Source: Antilocapra americana
Lineage: Eukaryota > Chordata > Mammalia > Artiodactyla > Antilocapridae
Direction of reading: 5' to 3'
Length of the DNA: 64,000 bases
NCBI GenBank assembly: GCA_007570785.1
Contig: ML664152.1
Location: 3,896,430 to 3,960,429 of the forward strand
The notes under the pieces are model-generated. The model saw only the letters and a program-made list of their open reading frames with translations. It did not search any database and had not been told where the DNA came from. Within the stretch, counting starts at the first letter, position 1; every line of letters begins with the position of its first letter. This document shows positions 1 to 10,689 of the stretch, one piece after another. A program made the position numbers and the translations under genes.

Positions 1-984
1 CATCATGGCACATACAGGCGGGCCTGAGTGTTCCTGGGTCAGGAGACCAAGGCTCGTAGCAGTGGGCAGCTGGCAAAGCCACAGAGCTGGAGGCTGGCAG
101 GGCCGCCTGGAACCCAGAGCTCCCTTGCAGCTGGCACCCTTAAGGTGCAACGTGCCAAGGCCTGGGGGCTTTTACCACCACCTGCCAGTTCTCCCTCCAT
201 CAGAGGTGGAGAGAGAGGCAACCTCGATTTCACATCAGCAAAAACGTCTCTTTCTTGTTTAGTCAACAAACCACATGAATGTCTTTCTTCATTGATAGTC
301 ACATTGGGATCAGATCAGAATTTTAAGAAATATTAAGAAAGCATTGTTTGAAGTTTTCTCTCTTTTGTTTTCTGTTCTATCTGGGGCTTTTTACTGCTTA
401 CCCTGGGCACTGTGGGCTGCGTGTAGGTGCCCATCTGCCCAGGGGATCCTGGGAACCTCCTAGCTCCCCTAGAGACCCTAAAACACCTGCAGGCCCCCAC
501 TCACCAGTTTGATGCCTCCTCTGCCGTCTTCCTTCCAGTGGCTGCCAGTGCCTTGAGCCTGTGGGAGGCAGAGCGCAAGGAGTTGTCAGAACGCTAACTT
601 TCATTCTTTGGAAAAGGTTGGGGTTGTTGGGGGGGGTGTCTCCACAATACACAGGACCTTCAGGAGGGACCCCAGTGAGCTAGATGGTGAGACCTCAGAG
701 CGGGATGCAGTGCCCAGGCCTCCACCCTCTGCACAGCATCACTGTGGCTTTGGAAACACAGACAGCTTGCATCTCTCCACTCCTACCATGATTTCCCTTC
801 CCTGGCCTCCACCCGCAGTCCCTGGCATGGAGACCAAGGGTTCACATCCTGAGGTTAACTCATGCTGAAACCCCACCTCCCTGACCCTCCCCCCTGCACT
901 CTCAGACTTCAAGGCAACAGTGCAGGGCCACGTCCCTGGCTTGTACATGTGCTCCCTGACCAGATGCCCTAGCAAAAATGGCAC

Positions 985-1200
985 GGAGTCTTCCAGGCTT
1001 GGCTCAGGTGTTCTTTCTCCAGGAAGCCCTCCCTAAAGTGCTCAAGGAAGGTGCCCATGCAGCTCTCCTGTGCTTCCCCACGACACATGTGGTCACTTTG
1101 CCCCTCATCTCAATGGGCTTGTGTCTGCCTGTCCAACCATCTGTGAGCTCCCTGGGCTAACCATGTCTTACTCATCCTTGAAACTAGGATGTATGTACAG
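985..1200 (-). repeat. L2-like LINE fragment
   Basis: The stretch containing an 'aggaagccctccct' core and a later 'gagctccctgggctaaccatgtctta' type segment resembles the conserved 3' end of ancient L2 elements (family knowledge). It is diverged and short, so strand and ends are approximate. MIR or chance similarity is possible. Confidence 0.4.
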
Positions 1201-1460
1201 TGAATTGAGTTTAACCACAGGGACCTAAGCTAGACAGAATGGAGTTTGATGAAGGCAATTCAGCCTCAAATTTAGCCTAGATGTCGCCTGGAACCTGAGA
1301 TGGCCACTGCCCAGTGGGGCTATTTCTGAGGATATTGGTGGAGCTGAGACCACCTGGAGAGGTTAGCAGGAGACTTACTGGGGTGCTCCCACCGCAGGGA
1401 GACATTTAAACATGTTTCTCCACCTCCAACACATAGCTAATGTTTAAACTGGAAGGAATT

Positions 1461-1581
1461 GGGTTAATTTCGGTCACACCTTGCGGCACATGAGATCTTA
1501 GCTCCCCAACCAGGAATTGAACCCACACCCCTTTCACTGCAAGTGCGGTGCCTTAACCGCTGGACCATCAAGAAAGTCCTT
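1461..1581 (-). repeat. CHR-type SINE (tRNA-derived), reverse orientation
   Basis: The text runs through 'agctccccaaccagg', 'attgaacccacac' and 'ccttaaccgctggaccat', the reverse form of cetartiodactyl CHR SINEs derived from a tRNA. Near-identical 15-bp direct repeats flank it (aaactggaaggaatt at 1446-1460 and aaattggaaggaatt at 1582-1596), which fit a target-site duplication. It lies in UBASH3A intron 1 in the same sense as that gene. Confidence 0.8.
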
Positions 1582-2049
1582 AAATTGGAAGGAATTTTAA
1601 GTATGTGTCCAACGGCAACATCAGTCACATAACAAAGAGTGAATTTTACAGGCATCGGGACTGGGATTCCATCCCTGCCCCTCCCTTTCTTGCCTCTATG
1701 TCCTCATCTGCACCTGATGGACGGTGCCCAGGCAGTATCCAGCCTACGGCAGGGACCCACACATGCCTGATCCTGTTCCTGTCTCACAGACCGCTGGTTT
1801 ATTCTGAATGCAACGTGACAACAAAGTCCTGATTTGGGTTGGGGAGAAGAGGGGTCCAGCCTCAGTCATTCCACACAGTTGAGCAGGGGTTTGCTATCTG
1901 TTTAAGGCGAGTTTGCCCCCTCCCACATCCACAGTCACCTAAGGGGACTTCTGATGTGTTTCCCACGTGAATACTTGCGCCAAAACCAGATCTAAGAACA
2001 ACGTGGAAGCTGTCACCGCGGTCAGGCTCAAAGCTCATCGTTCTGAGGG

Positions 2050-2192
2050 GATCCTTCTCTGGAGAAGGGCATGGCAACCCACTCCAGTATTCCTGCCTGG
2101 AGAATTCCATGGACAGAGGAGCCTGGCAGGCTACAGTCCATGGTGTTGCAAAAGAGTTGACACGACTGAATGACTAACACCTTCACCTTCCC
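2050..2192 (+). repeat. Bov-tA SINE, truncated at its tRNA-like head
   Basis: Contains the Bov-tA body ('ggcaacccactccagtat', 'ggacagaggagcctggcagg', 'agttgacacgactgaatgac'), but the tRNA-like 5' third is missing. It lies antisense in UBASH3A intron 1. Confidence 0.85.
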
Positions 2193-2692
2193 TCTCTGGT
2201 GGGGATACTCATGATCACATCCTTCCTGCTCGGGGAGTTCCTTAACCATTTCAGTTCATTATCACACAGTCAAGACCCCTTACCCATAAGAGGTTTCTCT
2301 TCACGTTTAGAAGTAACATTCCTGTGTATTTCAACAGGTCCCAGCTTCAGAGACCACCTCTGACCGACTTAAGGGCTTTCAAAACGAGTCTCAAAAGCTG
2401 CCTGTGGTTATCCAAACTGCCCACAGAGCGGGTACAGCCAGGCATCTCCAAATCCTCGTTCCAATGTCACAAACTTCAGGATCCCACCATCATCAGACAG
2501 CAGAGTTTGTCTTTAAGACTCAAAGCTCATGTCCTTTATAAAAGCAGAAAAGGCCTCATTTTGAGATGAATCCTGGGCCTGCAGTGTGCACCCCTTAACA
2601 GGAAGTCAGGGCTCTGAGCTGCCCGCGGTTCTGTGGCCACCACAGGGTCAGCTTGGGGTCCGGGGAGCCGGGCCAGGCCGGGTGGTACTCAC

Positions 2693-2805
2693 GCGGTGTG
2701 CGCCGGGAAGCCCATGCCCAGGAGGGGGTCCAGCAGGGAGGCGGTGCTGCGGCCCTTGAGTTTGTTGAAGACCTTGGCATAGAGGTGGGTCTCGCCCGCT
2801 GCCAT
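2693..2805 (-). CDS. UBASH3A: UBASH3A coding exon 1 (N-terminus)
   Basis: Read on the minus strand, this exon opens with ATG at 2805-2803 and encodes 37 codons plus two bases, beginning MAAGETHLYAKVFNKLKGRS and ending in GMGFPAHT. This closely matches the start of mammalian UBASH3A (TULA/STS-2), whose human protein begins MAAGETQLYAKV. The donor GTGAGT follows directly (complement of 2687-2692), giving a phase-2 intron. UBASH3A is a cytosolic suppressor of T-cell receptor signalling with UBA, SH3 and histidine-phosphatase-like domains; this exon holds only the N-terminal leader and the start of the UBA domain. No frame damage is seen. It is transcribed away from TMPRSS3, as in human. The remaining exons lie beyond position 1. 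Confidence 0.93.
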
Positions 2806-2900
2806 CGCTTCCTGCTACAGACTGAGGCAAGCAGATAAAGCTGAGAGGCTGAGGCTGAGAAGAAAACCTCAAGGCCTTTCTGATCTTTCTGACAAAGCTA
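2806..2900 (-). promoter_or_regulatory. UBASH3A: Probable UBASH3A 5' UTR / proximal promoter
   Basis: This sequence lies directly upstream of the UBASH3A ATG on the minus strand, so it must include 5' UTR or an upstream splice acceptor. On the minus strand it holds an ETS-like CAGGAAG just before the ATG (about 2806-2814) and a GATA-like TTATCT near 2833-2838. Both motifs are common by chance. No TATA box is seen near a plausible start site. The transcription start cannot be fixed from sequence. Confidence 0.35.
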
Positions 2901-3370
2901 ATATCCTGTTTGCATGAGATACTGCTTTTCAGAGTTCTCTTTGCAGAGTGTGGGTGCAGGGTCCACCAAGCCCCTTCCACAGTGGGGCTTGGGTCAGGAG
3001 GTCATGGGATCGGCCTTGGTTCTGACTTGGGCTGCACTTGGGAGGAGTCTGCCTGGCATAAGTGGGAAGGGAGGCTGGGAGAGGGGAATGCGGGGGGGTT
3101 CTCTACTGGGTCCCACTGGCAGCAGAAACCTGAGCCACCTGGATCTTAGTTTCCCTATCTGTAGATGACATTAAACTACACTGTGTCTATTGTCCCTCAT
3201 AGTTCTAAAATTTGTGGCTCTTTTAGTTGTTCACTGACTTCTATTCTTTTCTGTAAAAGCTTTACCAAGTTTAACACTCATGCAGAAAAGCTGATGAATC
3301 CTACGTGTACAGCACCTTACGTTTTCATAGTGAACTGACACCCCCTAATCCTCCAGGAACAGCAGTAAAA
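2901..3370. other. Intergenic sequence upstream of UBASH3A, nothing recognised
   Basis: There is no exon, SINE or LINE that I recognise. Short open frames here show no homology that I know. It could contain distal UBASH3A promoter sequence. Confidence 0.4.
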
Positions 3371-3572
3371 CAGAGGTCCTCAACCTGGGAATTTTGGCCC
3401 CCGTTCCCAGGGACCACTGGCATTGTTGGGAGACATTTTGACTGTCACAACCAGAGGAGGGGCTGTTTGCTAACTGTGCCTAGCTGGGGGAGGCGGGGAA
3501 GGCTGCAGTACACACGACAGCAAAGAAGGGTCCAGCTCAAGACATTACCAGTGCTAAAGTTGAGATCCTCTG
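3371..3572 (+). mobile_element. MER5A non-autonomous hAT (Charlie-type) DNA transposon
   Basis: The element starts with cagaggtcctcaacc and ends with gttgagatcctctg, near-perfect terminal inverted repeats. Inside it reads 'ggagacattttgactgtcacaac', typical of MER5A, an ancient eutherian element of about 190 bp. It is diverged but nearly full length and has no coding capacity. Confidence 0.8.
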
Positions 3573-3639
3573 TTCTAAACGTCCTCAGAACCTCGGAAGC
3601 CCCTGGGCCCCCAGTGCCCCACCCCCAGCCTCCTTGTTT

Positions 3640-4315
3640 TCTACTCCCTTTCCCACTAAAAGTAGCTGTTGCTCTCACTTGTATATTAATATTGCGCATC
3701 TTTGAATCTGACACAAACAGAACTGTATCGTATGTTCTTGTCCATGTCTGGTTCCTTTTGCCCGAAATCACGAGCATGGAGTTTATGCATGTTGAGAGTA
3801 ACCATAGTCCATGGTATTGTTGTAGAGTGTTCCACCAGACACATGCACCATGCTTCGTTTCTCTAGTTCTCAGTCAACGTTGCCGCTTCAGACCTTCTCA
3901 GTGTATTCCTTTGAGTACCCGCGCTCGCATGTCTGTTAGGCCCCTGTCTCAGGGTGGGACTGTGCGATCAGAGGATGTGCTCGTCCTTCATCAGACACCG
4001 CCAAGCAATGTCACTCAGCAGTCGTACCCGCTCGCCCCCTCGGCAGCAGCGGCCTGAAGTTCCTGCCCACACTTGATGTTATCAGTCTTGCAGCCAATCT
4101 GGGGCTGTGTCGTGGTATCTCACTGTGGTTCTAAATTTGCGTTTCCCCAAAGGGCAATGACGCTGAGCACTGTGAGACGAGTTACTGGGCATTTGGACTT
4201 CCTCTCAGAGGAAGGGCCTCTTCTAGTGGTCTGCCATTTTTAATTTGGGTTGTTTGGGCTTTCTTATCCATTTGTGGAAACTCTGGAGATGAATCTTTTG
4301 TTGGATGATTTTATT
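3640..4315 (-). repeat. Old L1 3' region, reverse orientation
   Basis: Reads as the complement of an ancient mammalian L1 3' end ('ggtatctcactgtggtt', 'ccatttttaatttgggttg', 'tttgggctttcttatccattt'). Heavily diverged. The 250-codon open frame at 3305-4057 runs through this repeat and MER5A and is not a gene. Confidence 0.7.
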
Positions 4316-4359
4316 TATTATTTTATTTTTAATTAATTAATTTTTAGGGTTTTATCATT

Positions 4360-4595
4360 TTTAAAAGATTTTTTATTGGAGTATAATTGTTTGTAATGCT
4401 GTGTTTCTGTGGTACAGCAAAGTGAATCATCTGTATGTATATGTACGCCACCTCCTTTTTGGATTTCCTTCCCATCTAGGTCAACACGGAGCACTGAGTA
4501 GAGTTCCCTGTGCTGTACAGTAGTTTTTCATTAGTTATCTATTTTATACAGAGTAGTGTATATATGTATAAAGCATCTACTTCTGCTCCATTGAC
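4360..4595 (-). repeat. Artiodactyl L1 fragment, reverse orientation
   Basis: Contains 'tggtacagcaaagtgaatca', 'gttccctgtgctgtacagta' and 'gttatctattttatacagag', a signature of an L1 3' region widespread in cetartiodactyls. It directly abuts a BovB fragment. Confidence 0.65.
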
Positions 4596-4596
4596 T

Positions 4597-5668
4597 ATGC
4601 TAGTCTTTGACTCTGTGGATCACAACAAATTGTGGAAAACTCTTAGAGAGATGGGAAAACCAGAGCACCTTACCTGCCTTCTAAGAAATCTGTATGCAAG
4701 TCAAGAAGCAACAGTTAGAACTGGACCTGGAACAACAGCCTGGTTCCAAATAGGGAAAGGAGTACATCAAGGCTGTATATTGTCACCTTGCTTATTTAAC
4801 TTTTATGCAGAGTACATCATGTGAAATGCTGGGCTCGATGAAGCACAAGCTGGAATCAAGATTGCCAGGAAAAATATCAATAACCTCAGATATGCAGATG
4901 ACACCACCCTTATGGCAGAAAGTGAAGAGGGACTAAAAAGCCTCTTGATGAAGGTGAAAGAGGAGAGTGAAAAAGCTGGCTTAAAACTCAACATTCAAAA
5001 AACAAAGATCATGACGTCTGGTCCCATCACTTCATGGCAAATAGATGGGGAAACAATGGAAACAGTGACAGACTTTATTTTTTTGGGCTCCAAATTCACT
5101 GCAGATGGTGACTGCAGCCAAGAAATTAAAAGACACTTTTTCCTTGGAAGAAAAGCTATGACCAACCTAGACAGTATATTAAAAAGCAGACATTACTTTG
5201 TCAACAAGGTCCATCTAGTCAAAGCTATGGTTTTTCCAGTAGTCATGTATGGATGTGAGAATTGGACCATAAAGGCTGAGAGCTGAAAAACTGATGCTTT
5301 TGAACTGTGTGTTAGAGAAGTCTCATGAGAGTCCTGTGGACTGCAAGGAGATCAAACCAGTCAAACCTAAAGGAAATCAGTCCTAAATATTCATTGTAAG
5401 GACTGATGCTGAAGCTGAAGCTCCAATACTTTGGCCACCTCATGTGAAGAACCAACTCATTAGAAAAGACCCTGATGCTGGGAAAGATTGAAGGCAAAAG
5501 GAGAAGAGGATGACAGAGGATGAGACGGTTGGATGGCATCACTGACTCAATGGACATGAGTTTGAGCAAACTTCAGGAGACGGTGAAGGACAGGAAAGCC
5601 TGGTGTGCTGCAGCCCATGGGGTCACAAAGAGTCAAACATGACTGAGCAACTGAACTGAACTGAATAA
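4597..5668 (+). mobile_element. BovB (RTE) LINE 3' half with decayed reverse-transcriptase region
   Basis: BovB is a ruminant RTE-class LINE. The plus-strand translation shows the RT core: a GVHQGCILSPCLFN segment (motif 4 region) and, in the next open segment, LRYADDTTLM with the catalytic YADD box. An in-frame stop at about 4822 and another at about 5284 break the frame. It is 5'-truncated and ends at the typical BovB tail (ctgaactgaactgaa). A molecular fossil without function; a Bov-tA SINE is inserted at its 3' end. Confidence 0.92.
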
Positions 5669-5674
5669 CTTTTT

Positions 5675-5879
5675 CTGGGCTTCCAGCTCGGTGGGTAAAG
5701 ACTCCTCCTGCAATGCAGGAGACACAGGAGACTTAGGTCGGGACAATCCCCTGGTTGAGAGCATGGCAACCCACTCCAATATTCTTACCTGGAGAATCCC
5801 CATCGACAGAGGAGTCTGGCGGGCTACAGCCCATAGGGTCACAAAGAGTTGGACATGACTAAAGCGACTGAGCACATGC
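5675..5879 (+). repeat. Bov-tA SINE, near full length
   Basis: Has the tRNA-like head ('gggcttccagctcggtgggt'), the body and the tail ('gactaaagcgactgagc'). Flanking 11-bp repeats (aataacttttt at 5664-5674 and aataacttctt at 5880-5890) differ at one base and mark the target-site duplication, placing the insertion exactly at the end of the BovB copy. Confidence 0.9.
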
Positions 5880-5890
5880 AATAACTTCTT

Positions 5891-6420
5891 CCAAGCTGTT
5901 GTTTGCTTATTAAAAGTCTCTTAGTAATATCTTTGGGTGGAACAACATTTAATTAATTTAGCAATCTTTTCTCTTATTGTTAGAATTTTCTGCATCCTGT
6001 TGAAGAAATCACTGTTAACACAATATGGATGTAGAGAGTCTCCTATGTTTTCTTCTTGGCACTTTACCAAATTTACAGTTCATATTAAGCTCTACTATCC
6101 TTTTGAATTAATTTTATATATGGTAGGAGGTAGAGGTGAAAGTTCATTTATTTCCCCATGTTTTTGTTCATTGTAAGGACTATCTTTTGCCCAGTGAATT
6201 GCAGTAGAATGTTTACTGTAAGTCAGTTGATTGAATATGTAGCAGCCTGTTTCTGACTCTATTATGTTTTATTATTTGATTTGTTCAATTTTGTGTCCAC
6301 ATTACACTGTTTTAATTACTGTAGTACTGAGCCCTCTGATTTTGTCTCCTCCTTCAATGTTGCCTTGCTCCTCTACACCCTTTGATTCTTCATATAAATT
6401 TAAAAGTCAAGTTGCTGTAG
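5891..6420 (-). repeat. L1 fragment, reverse orientation
   Basis: AT-rich text equivalent to the complement of L1 ORF2-downstream sequence ('ccttttgaattaattttata', 'tttgcccagtgaattgcag', 'actgttttaattactgtag'). It faces the plus-oriented L1 that begins near 6430, so the pair may derive from one inverted insertion (see findings). Confidence 0.6.
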
Positions 6421-6497
6421 TGAGCCATTGGAAGGTGCAGAAAGACTCTCATATGTTGCCAAATTGGTTCTCAACAAAGGGGCCAATGTAATTCATA

Positions 6498-6707
6498 AAG
6501 TGTTAGTCACTCAGTCATGTCCAGTGCTTTGTGACCCCATGGACTGTAGCCTGCCAGGCTCCTCTGTCCATGGCATTCTCCAGGAAAAATATTGGAGTGG
6601 ATTGTCCTTCCCTTCTCCAGGGGATCTTCCTGACCCAAGAATCTAACCTGGGTCTCCTGCATTGGCAGGCAATTTTTTTTTTTACAGTCTAAGCCTCCAG
6701 GGAAGCC
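6498..6707 (-). repeat. Bov-tA SINE, reverse, with perfect 13-bp target-site duplication
   Basis: Reverse-oriented SINE ('agtgttagtcactcagtcat' to 'agcctccagggaag'). Flanked by identical aatgtaattcata at 6485-6497 and 6708-6720, so the insertion in the host L1 is defined to the base. The run of T inside corresponds to an internal A-rich change next to the head. Confidence 0.93.
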
Positions 6708-7125
6708 AATGTAATTCATAGGGGAAAGGTTAATGCTTTCAACAAATAGTGCTGTAAACTGCATATCAGTATGGAGAAAGTATAAATCTCAAAACTTTCT
6801 TTACATCGTGTCCCCAAATTAACTCAAAATGCATGATGGACCTAAATGTAAAAGCTAAAACTGTGTAACTTCTAAAAGAAACAAATCTTTCCTATGTTGG
6901 AGATAGCCATGTTTTCTTAGCACATAAAAAGCATGGAATCATACAAGTAGAAAACTGATAAATTGGGCTTCAAAATTGAAAACATTTACTCTTTAAAAGA
7001 CATCATAAGGAAAATAAAAAGGCCATGCACAGACAGGGATAGGATATCATCATACACACACTTGACAAAGGACTTAAATCCAGAATATAATATAACATAA
7101 TTGTATATGTATCTACTGTGGGTAT

Positions 7126-7374
7126 AGTAGCGGTAGCCATTCAATCATGTCCCACTCTTTGTAACCCCATGAGCTGTAGCCTGCCAGGTTCCTGTGTCCA
7201 TAGGATTCTCCAGGCAAGGATACTGGAGTGGGTTGCCATTCATTTCTCCAGGGGGGTCTTCCCAACCCAGGAACCAAACCTGGGTCTCCAGCACTGCAGG
7301 CAGATTCTTTACCATCAAGTCACCAGGGAAGCAAAAATGAAAGTGTTTGTCGCTCAGTTGTGTCCCACTCTTTG
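7126..7374 (-). repeat. Bov-tA SINE plus a second short Bov-tA piece, reverse
   Basis: A nearly complete reverse Bov-tA occupies 7126-7332 and ends in 'accatcaagtcaccaggg'. A second fragment starts at about 7336 ('gaaagtgtttgtcgctcag') and breaks off at 'cccactctttgtata'. Two overlapping insertions or a truncated dimer explain this. Confidence 0.85.
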
Positions 7375-7552
7375 TATATATATATAATTTTATCAACAAT
7401 AAGAAAACAAACAATCCAGTTTAAAAATAGGCAAAAGAACACTTAACAAAAGAAGATACAGAAATGGCTATTGAGGATGTGAAAGCTATTCAATATCATT
7501 AGTCATCAGGGAAATGTAAATGAAAACCACAATGTGATGTCGAATACATTTA

Positions 7553-7757
7553 CTGTGCTATGCTTAGTTGCTCAGTCATGTCTGACTCTTTGCATCCTAT
7601 AGTCCACCAGGCTCCTCTGTCCACAGTGATTTTCCAGGCAAGTATACTGGTGTGGGTTGCCACGCCCTCCTCCAAGGGATCTTCCCAACCTAGAGACTGA
7701 ACCCAGGTCTCCCACATAGAAGGCAGATTCTTTACAGTCTGAGCCACCAGGGAAGCG
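7553..7757 (-). repeat. Bov-tA SINE, reverse
   Basis: Full-length-like reverse copy from 'gctatgcttagttgctcagt' to 'ctgagccaccagggaagc', inserted in the plus-oriented L1. Confidence 0.9.
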
Positions 7758-8620
7758 CAAACATATCTACTAGAAGAGCTAAATTAGAAAAGATAGACAG
7801 TACCAAGTTTTGGCAAGGCTGTGGAATAATCGGAACTTTCATGTGCTGTTGGTGGGAATGCAAAATTATCCAACATTTTGACATCTGAGTTTCTTGTAGT
7901 TAAACATACATTTGCTATATGACCAAGTCATTCCTAGCAATCTTCCAGGGAGAAATAAAGATGTATGTCCACACTAAAACTTGTACATGAACCTCCGTGA
8001 TGGCTTTATTCATAGGAGACCCAAACTGGAAAAAATTCAAATGTCCATCAACTGGTGAATGGATACACAAATCAATCAATGGGATAACATTCATCTATAA
8101 TAAGGAACCCACTATAGATTCATGCAATATCATGGATGAATTTTAAAGAACATTATGTTGGCTAAAAAAGCCAGAGACCAAATCATGCTATATGATTTTA
8201 TTTAAATGAAATCCTAAAAATGATAAAACTAATCTATAGAAACAGAAAGCAGATTAAGTGGTTGACCAAAACTAGCATATCTAGGGGCTTTGCAGGGTAA
8301 TGGAAATGTTTTATTTCCTCATTTGGTCGTGACTATATAGGCACATAGATCTGAACTAAACACTTAGAATGACTGAACTAACACTTAGGATGAATGCATT
8401 TTATAGTGTGTAAACTAAACCTCAATAAAATTGATTTTAAAAAGGAAAGAAAAAGAATCCAAAGGACAATAAAAAGCAGTGTGCCAATTTCCACCAAAAA
8501 AACAAAAAACAAATCCTGGTGGGGTTTTCTTTGAGATTTTGCTGACTCTGTAGATCAATTTCAACAATACTGAATCTTTCATTCCATAAATATGTTATGT
8601 CTCTCTATTTAATTTCTCTT

Positions 8621-8874
8621 TGGCACCCCACTCCAGTACTCTTGCCTAGAAAATCCCATGGACAGAGGAGCCTGGTGGGCTGCAATCCATGGGGTCGCTG
8701 AGAGTCGGACACGACTGTGAGACTTCACTTTCATGCATTGGAGAAGGAAATGGCAGCCCACTCCATTGTTCTTTCCTGGAGAATCCCAGGGACAGGGGAG
8801 CCTGGTAGGCTGCCGTCTATGGGGTCACAGAGTCAGACACAACTGAAGTGGCTTAGCAGCAGCAGCAGCGGCAG
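8621..8874 (+). repeat. Bov-A2-type SINE (dimer body)
   Basis: Two tandem copies of the Bov-A body ('cccactccagtactcttgcc' and 'cccactccattgttctttcc'), ending in a CAG-rich tail ('gcagcagcagcagcggcag'). This is the Bov-A2 layout, without the tRNA-like head of Bov-tA. Confidence 0.88.
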
Positions 8875-9773
8875 TAATGCTTTGTAGTTTTCAGGGCTTT
8901 ATACTTCTGTCATTAAGTTTATTCCTTCATGTTGTTTGTTTTTGGTACTATTGCTTAAAAATAATTTCTACTTACATTTGTTTGTTGCCTGTGTATAAAA
9001 ACATGATTGATTTTTGTGTACTGACATCACATTCAGGAATCTGACAGAGGTCACATTAATTTTAATATTTTGTAGATTCTCTTGAATTTTCTATGTACAC
9101 AATTATGTAATCCTCAAATAAGGACAGTTTCCCCCTCACTTTTTAATATTTATAAACTTCATTTATTTAATATTTATGAACTTTATTTCCTCTTCTTGTC
9201 ATATTGTCCGGCAAAGACCTCCATATAAGTGGCTTTTTGGTAGGCAGTCTATCAAATAAAAGAGATTCCTTTTTACTCCTGGCTTACTGAAGTGTGTTAA
9301 AATGTCATTAATAGATATTAAATTTTATCTATGCTTTTTCTGCATCTATTGTGGTGATCGTATTGTTTTCCTTCTTTATTAGATAATTACACCAACTGAC
9401 TTTTTAAAAAACTGACAAAATAATTTTATTAATCCATTTAAAAAAAAATAAACCATTATATGTTAATGTGAATATCATATTTTGGTGACCGAAAACTATA
9501 TTTTACAAAACAAAAAAATTACCGGTAAGTTTGGGATGTTTTACATTTTTGCAAATCTCTTTAATATCCAACTTAACCTTAGAAGACACCGGAATTCTCA
9601 TTTCTGCTTCTGCATTCAAATCAGCATCAATATTTGTTGTTCTGGTTGAAGTATATGAAGAAAATATGGCCTCAGAGAGTTTGATACCAATGGACTCTTG
9701 AATGTTAAATCGATCTTATTTTCCAAAGATAAAACCTCCTTAGCCATGATATGTTACCCTTGTTATATATTGA

Positions 9774-9987
9774 TGTGTGCAGGCTCAGTTGTGTGGGACT
9801 CTTTGCGGCCCCATGGACTAGCCCCCCAGGCTCCTCTTTCCATGGAATTCTTCCAGCAACAATACTGGAGTGGCTTGCCATTTCCTCCTCCAGGGAATCT
9901 TCCTGACTCAGGGATCAAACCCGTTACTCTTATGTCTCCTATATCAGCATGCAGGTTCTCTAACACTATGAGCACCACCTGGATTGC
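9774..9987 (-). repeat. Bov-tA SINE, reverse
   Basis: Reverse copy from 'gtgtgcaggctcagttgtgt' to 'tatgagcaccacctgg'. More diverged than its neighbours at the head end. Confidence 0.85.
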
Positions 9988-10349
9988 TGGAATCAATTTA
10001 TTAATGCTTTCCTTAAAATTTTTGTACCAGTAATTCTAAATTAGCTTGGCCAGTTGTTTTCTTGTAATTTCCTTGTCAGGTTTTGTTGATAGAGTGATCA
10101 ACTCATTCTGATTGACCTGTGAATTTCTTGGTCTTAGCATGGAACATTCCCATCCTTGGAGACCCCCTAGGTCCCAGGAAGATGAGGGGTCAGTTGGTCA
10201 CCTTACGTGTCAGCGTTATTCTGCTGTCATAGATGAATTGGTAGGTGCTATCTCTTTCCAAGTTCTTGAATTTGTGTAAGGTTGATATAGTTTCTTAAAT
10301 TATTTGAAAAAAATCTATCAGTGCAGTCATCAGAGCCTAGAATTTTCTT

Positions 10350-10557
10350 TTGGGTGAAGTGGCTCAGATGCCTGCAATGCAGGAGACCTGAGTTCGATCC
10401 CTGGGTGGGGAAGATTCCCTGGAGAGGGGCATGGCAACCCACTCCAGTATTCTTGCCTGGAGAATACCCATGGACAGAGGAGCTTGGCAGGCTGCAGTCC
10501 ATGGGGTTGCAACGAGTCAAACACAACTGAGTGACTAACGCTTTCACTTTCACTTTA
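10350..10557 (+). repeat. Bov-tA SINE
   Basis: Forward copy with head 'gaagtggctcagatgcctgc', body 'ggcaacccactccagtattc' and tail 'ctgagtgactaacgctttc'. Confidence 0.9.
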
Positions 10558-10689
10558 AACTGTAGATTTAAATTTATTTAAGTGGTATAGGACTAGTCTT
10601 CTGTTTTCTCAAATTGTTTTTCAAGGAATTTGACCATCTTATGTGAGCTGCCAAAGTTCCAGGCCCTTCCAGTTGTTGTATAATTTCTG

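Larger units (their letters stand above)
1..2692 (-). other. UBASH3A: UBASH3A intron 1 (partial)
   Basis: This is the sequence downstream of the UBASH3A exon 1 donor on the minus strand. No stretch resembling the next UBASH3A exon (the rest of the UBA domain) could be recognised, so exon 2 is inferred to lie outside the window. The interval contains an L2-like fragment near 985-1200, a CHR SINE and a truncated Bov-tA SINE, listed separately. Short open frames in it have no recognisable product. Confidence 0.7.
6430..8455 (+). repeat. L1 3' region, interrupted by SINEs
   Basis: Plus-oriented L1 sequence reaches a 3' end near 8455 ('gtaaactaaacctcaataaa' and an A-rich tail). It is recognisable by 'ctgttggtgggaatgcaaaa', 'atgtccatcaactggtgaat' and 'tggatgaattttaaagaac'. 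Bov-tA SINEs at 6498-6707, 7126-7374 and 7553-7757 split it. No intact open frame remains. Confidence 0.75.
8515..10345 (-). repeat. L1 sequence, reverse orientation, interrupted by SINEs
   Basis: Complement of L1 ORF2/3' sequence ('gactctgtagatcaatttca', 'tgctttgtagttttcagggc', 'gcatctattgtggtgatcg'). A Bov-A2 element (8621-8874) and a Bov-tA (9774-9987) interrupt it. The part around 9400-9770 is less clearly L1 and may be another old repeat. All frames are broken. Confidence 0.6.

Noticed and set aside
3305..4057. Longest open frame in the window (250 codons, plus strand)
   Set aside because: It crosses MER5A and an old reversed L1, has no recognisable domain and no splice or promoter context; it is open by chance.
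5675..5879. tRNA-like head of Bov-tA (and CHR) SINEs as possible tRNA genes
   Set aside because: These are SINE heads with degenerate cloverleaves and SINE bodies attached, bounded by target-site duplications; no free-standing tRNA gene was seen.
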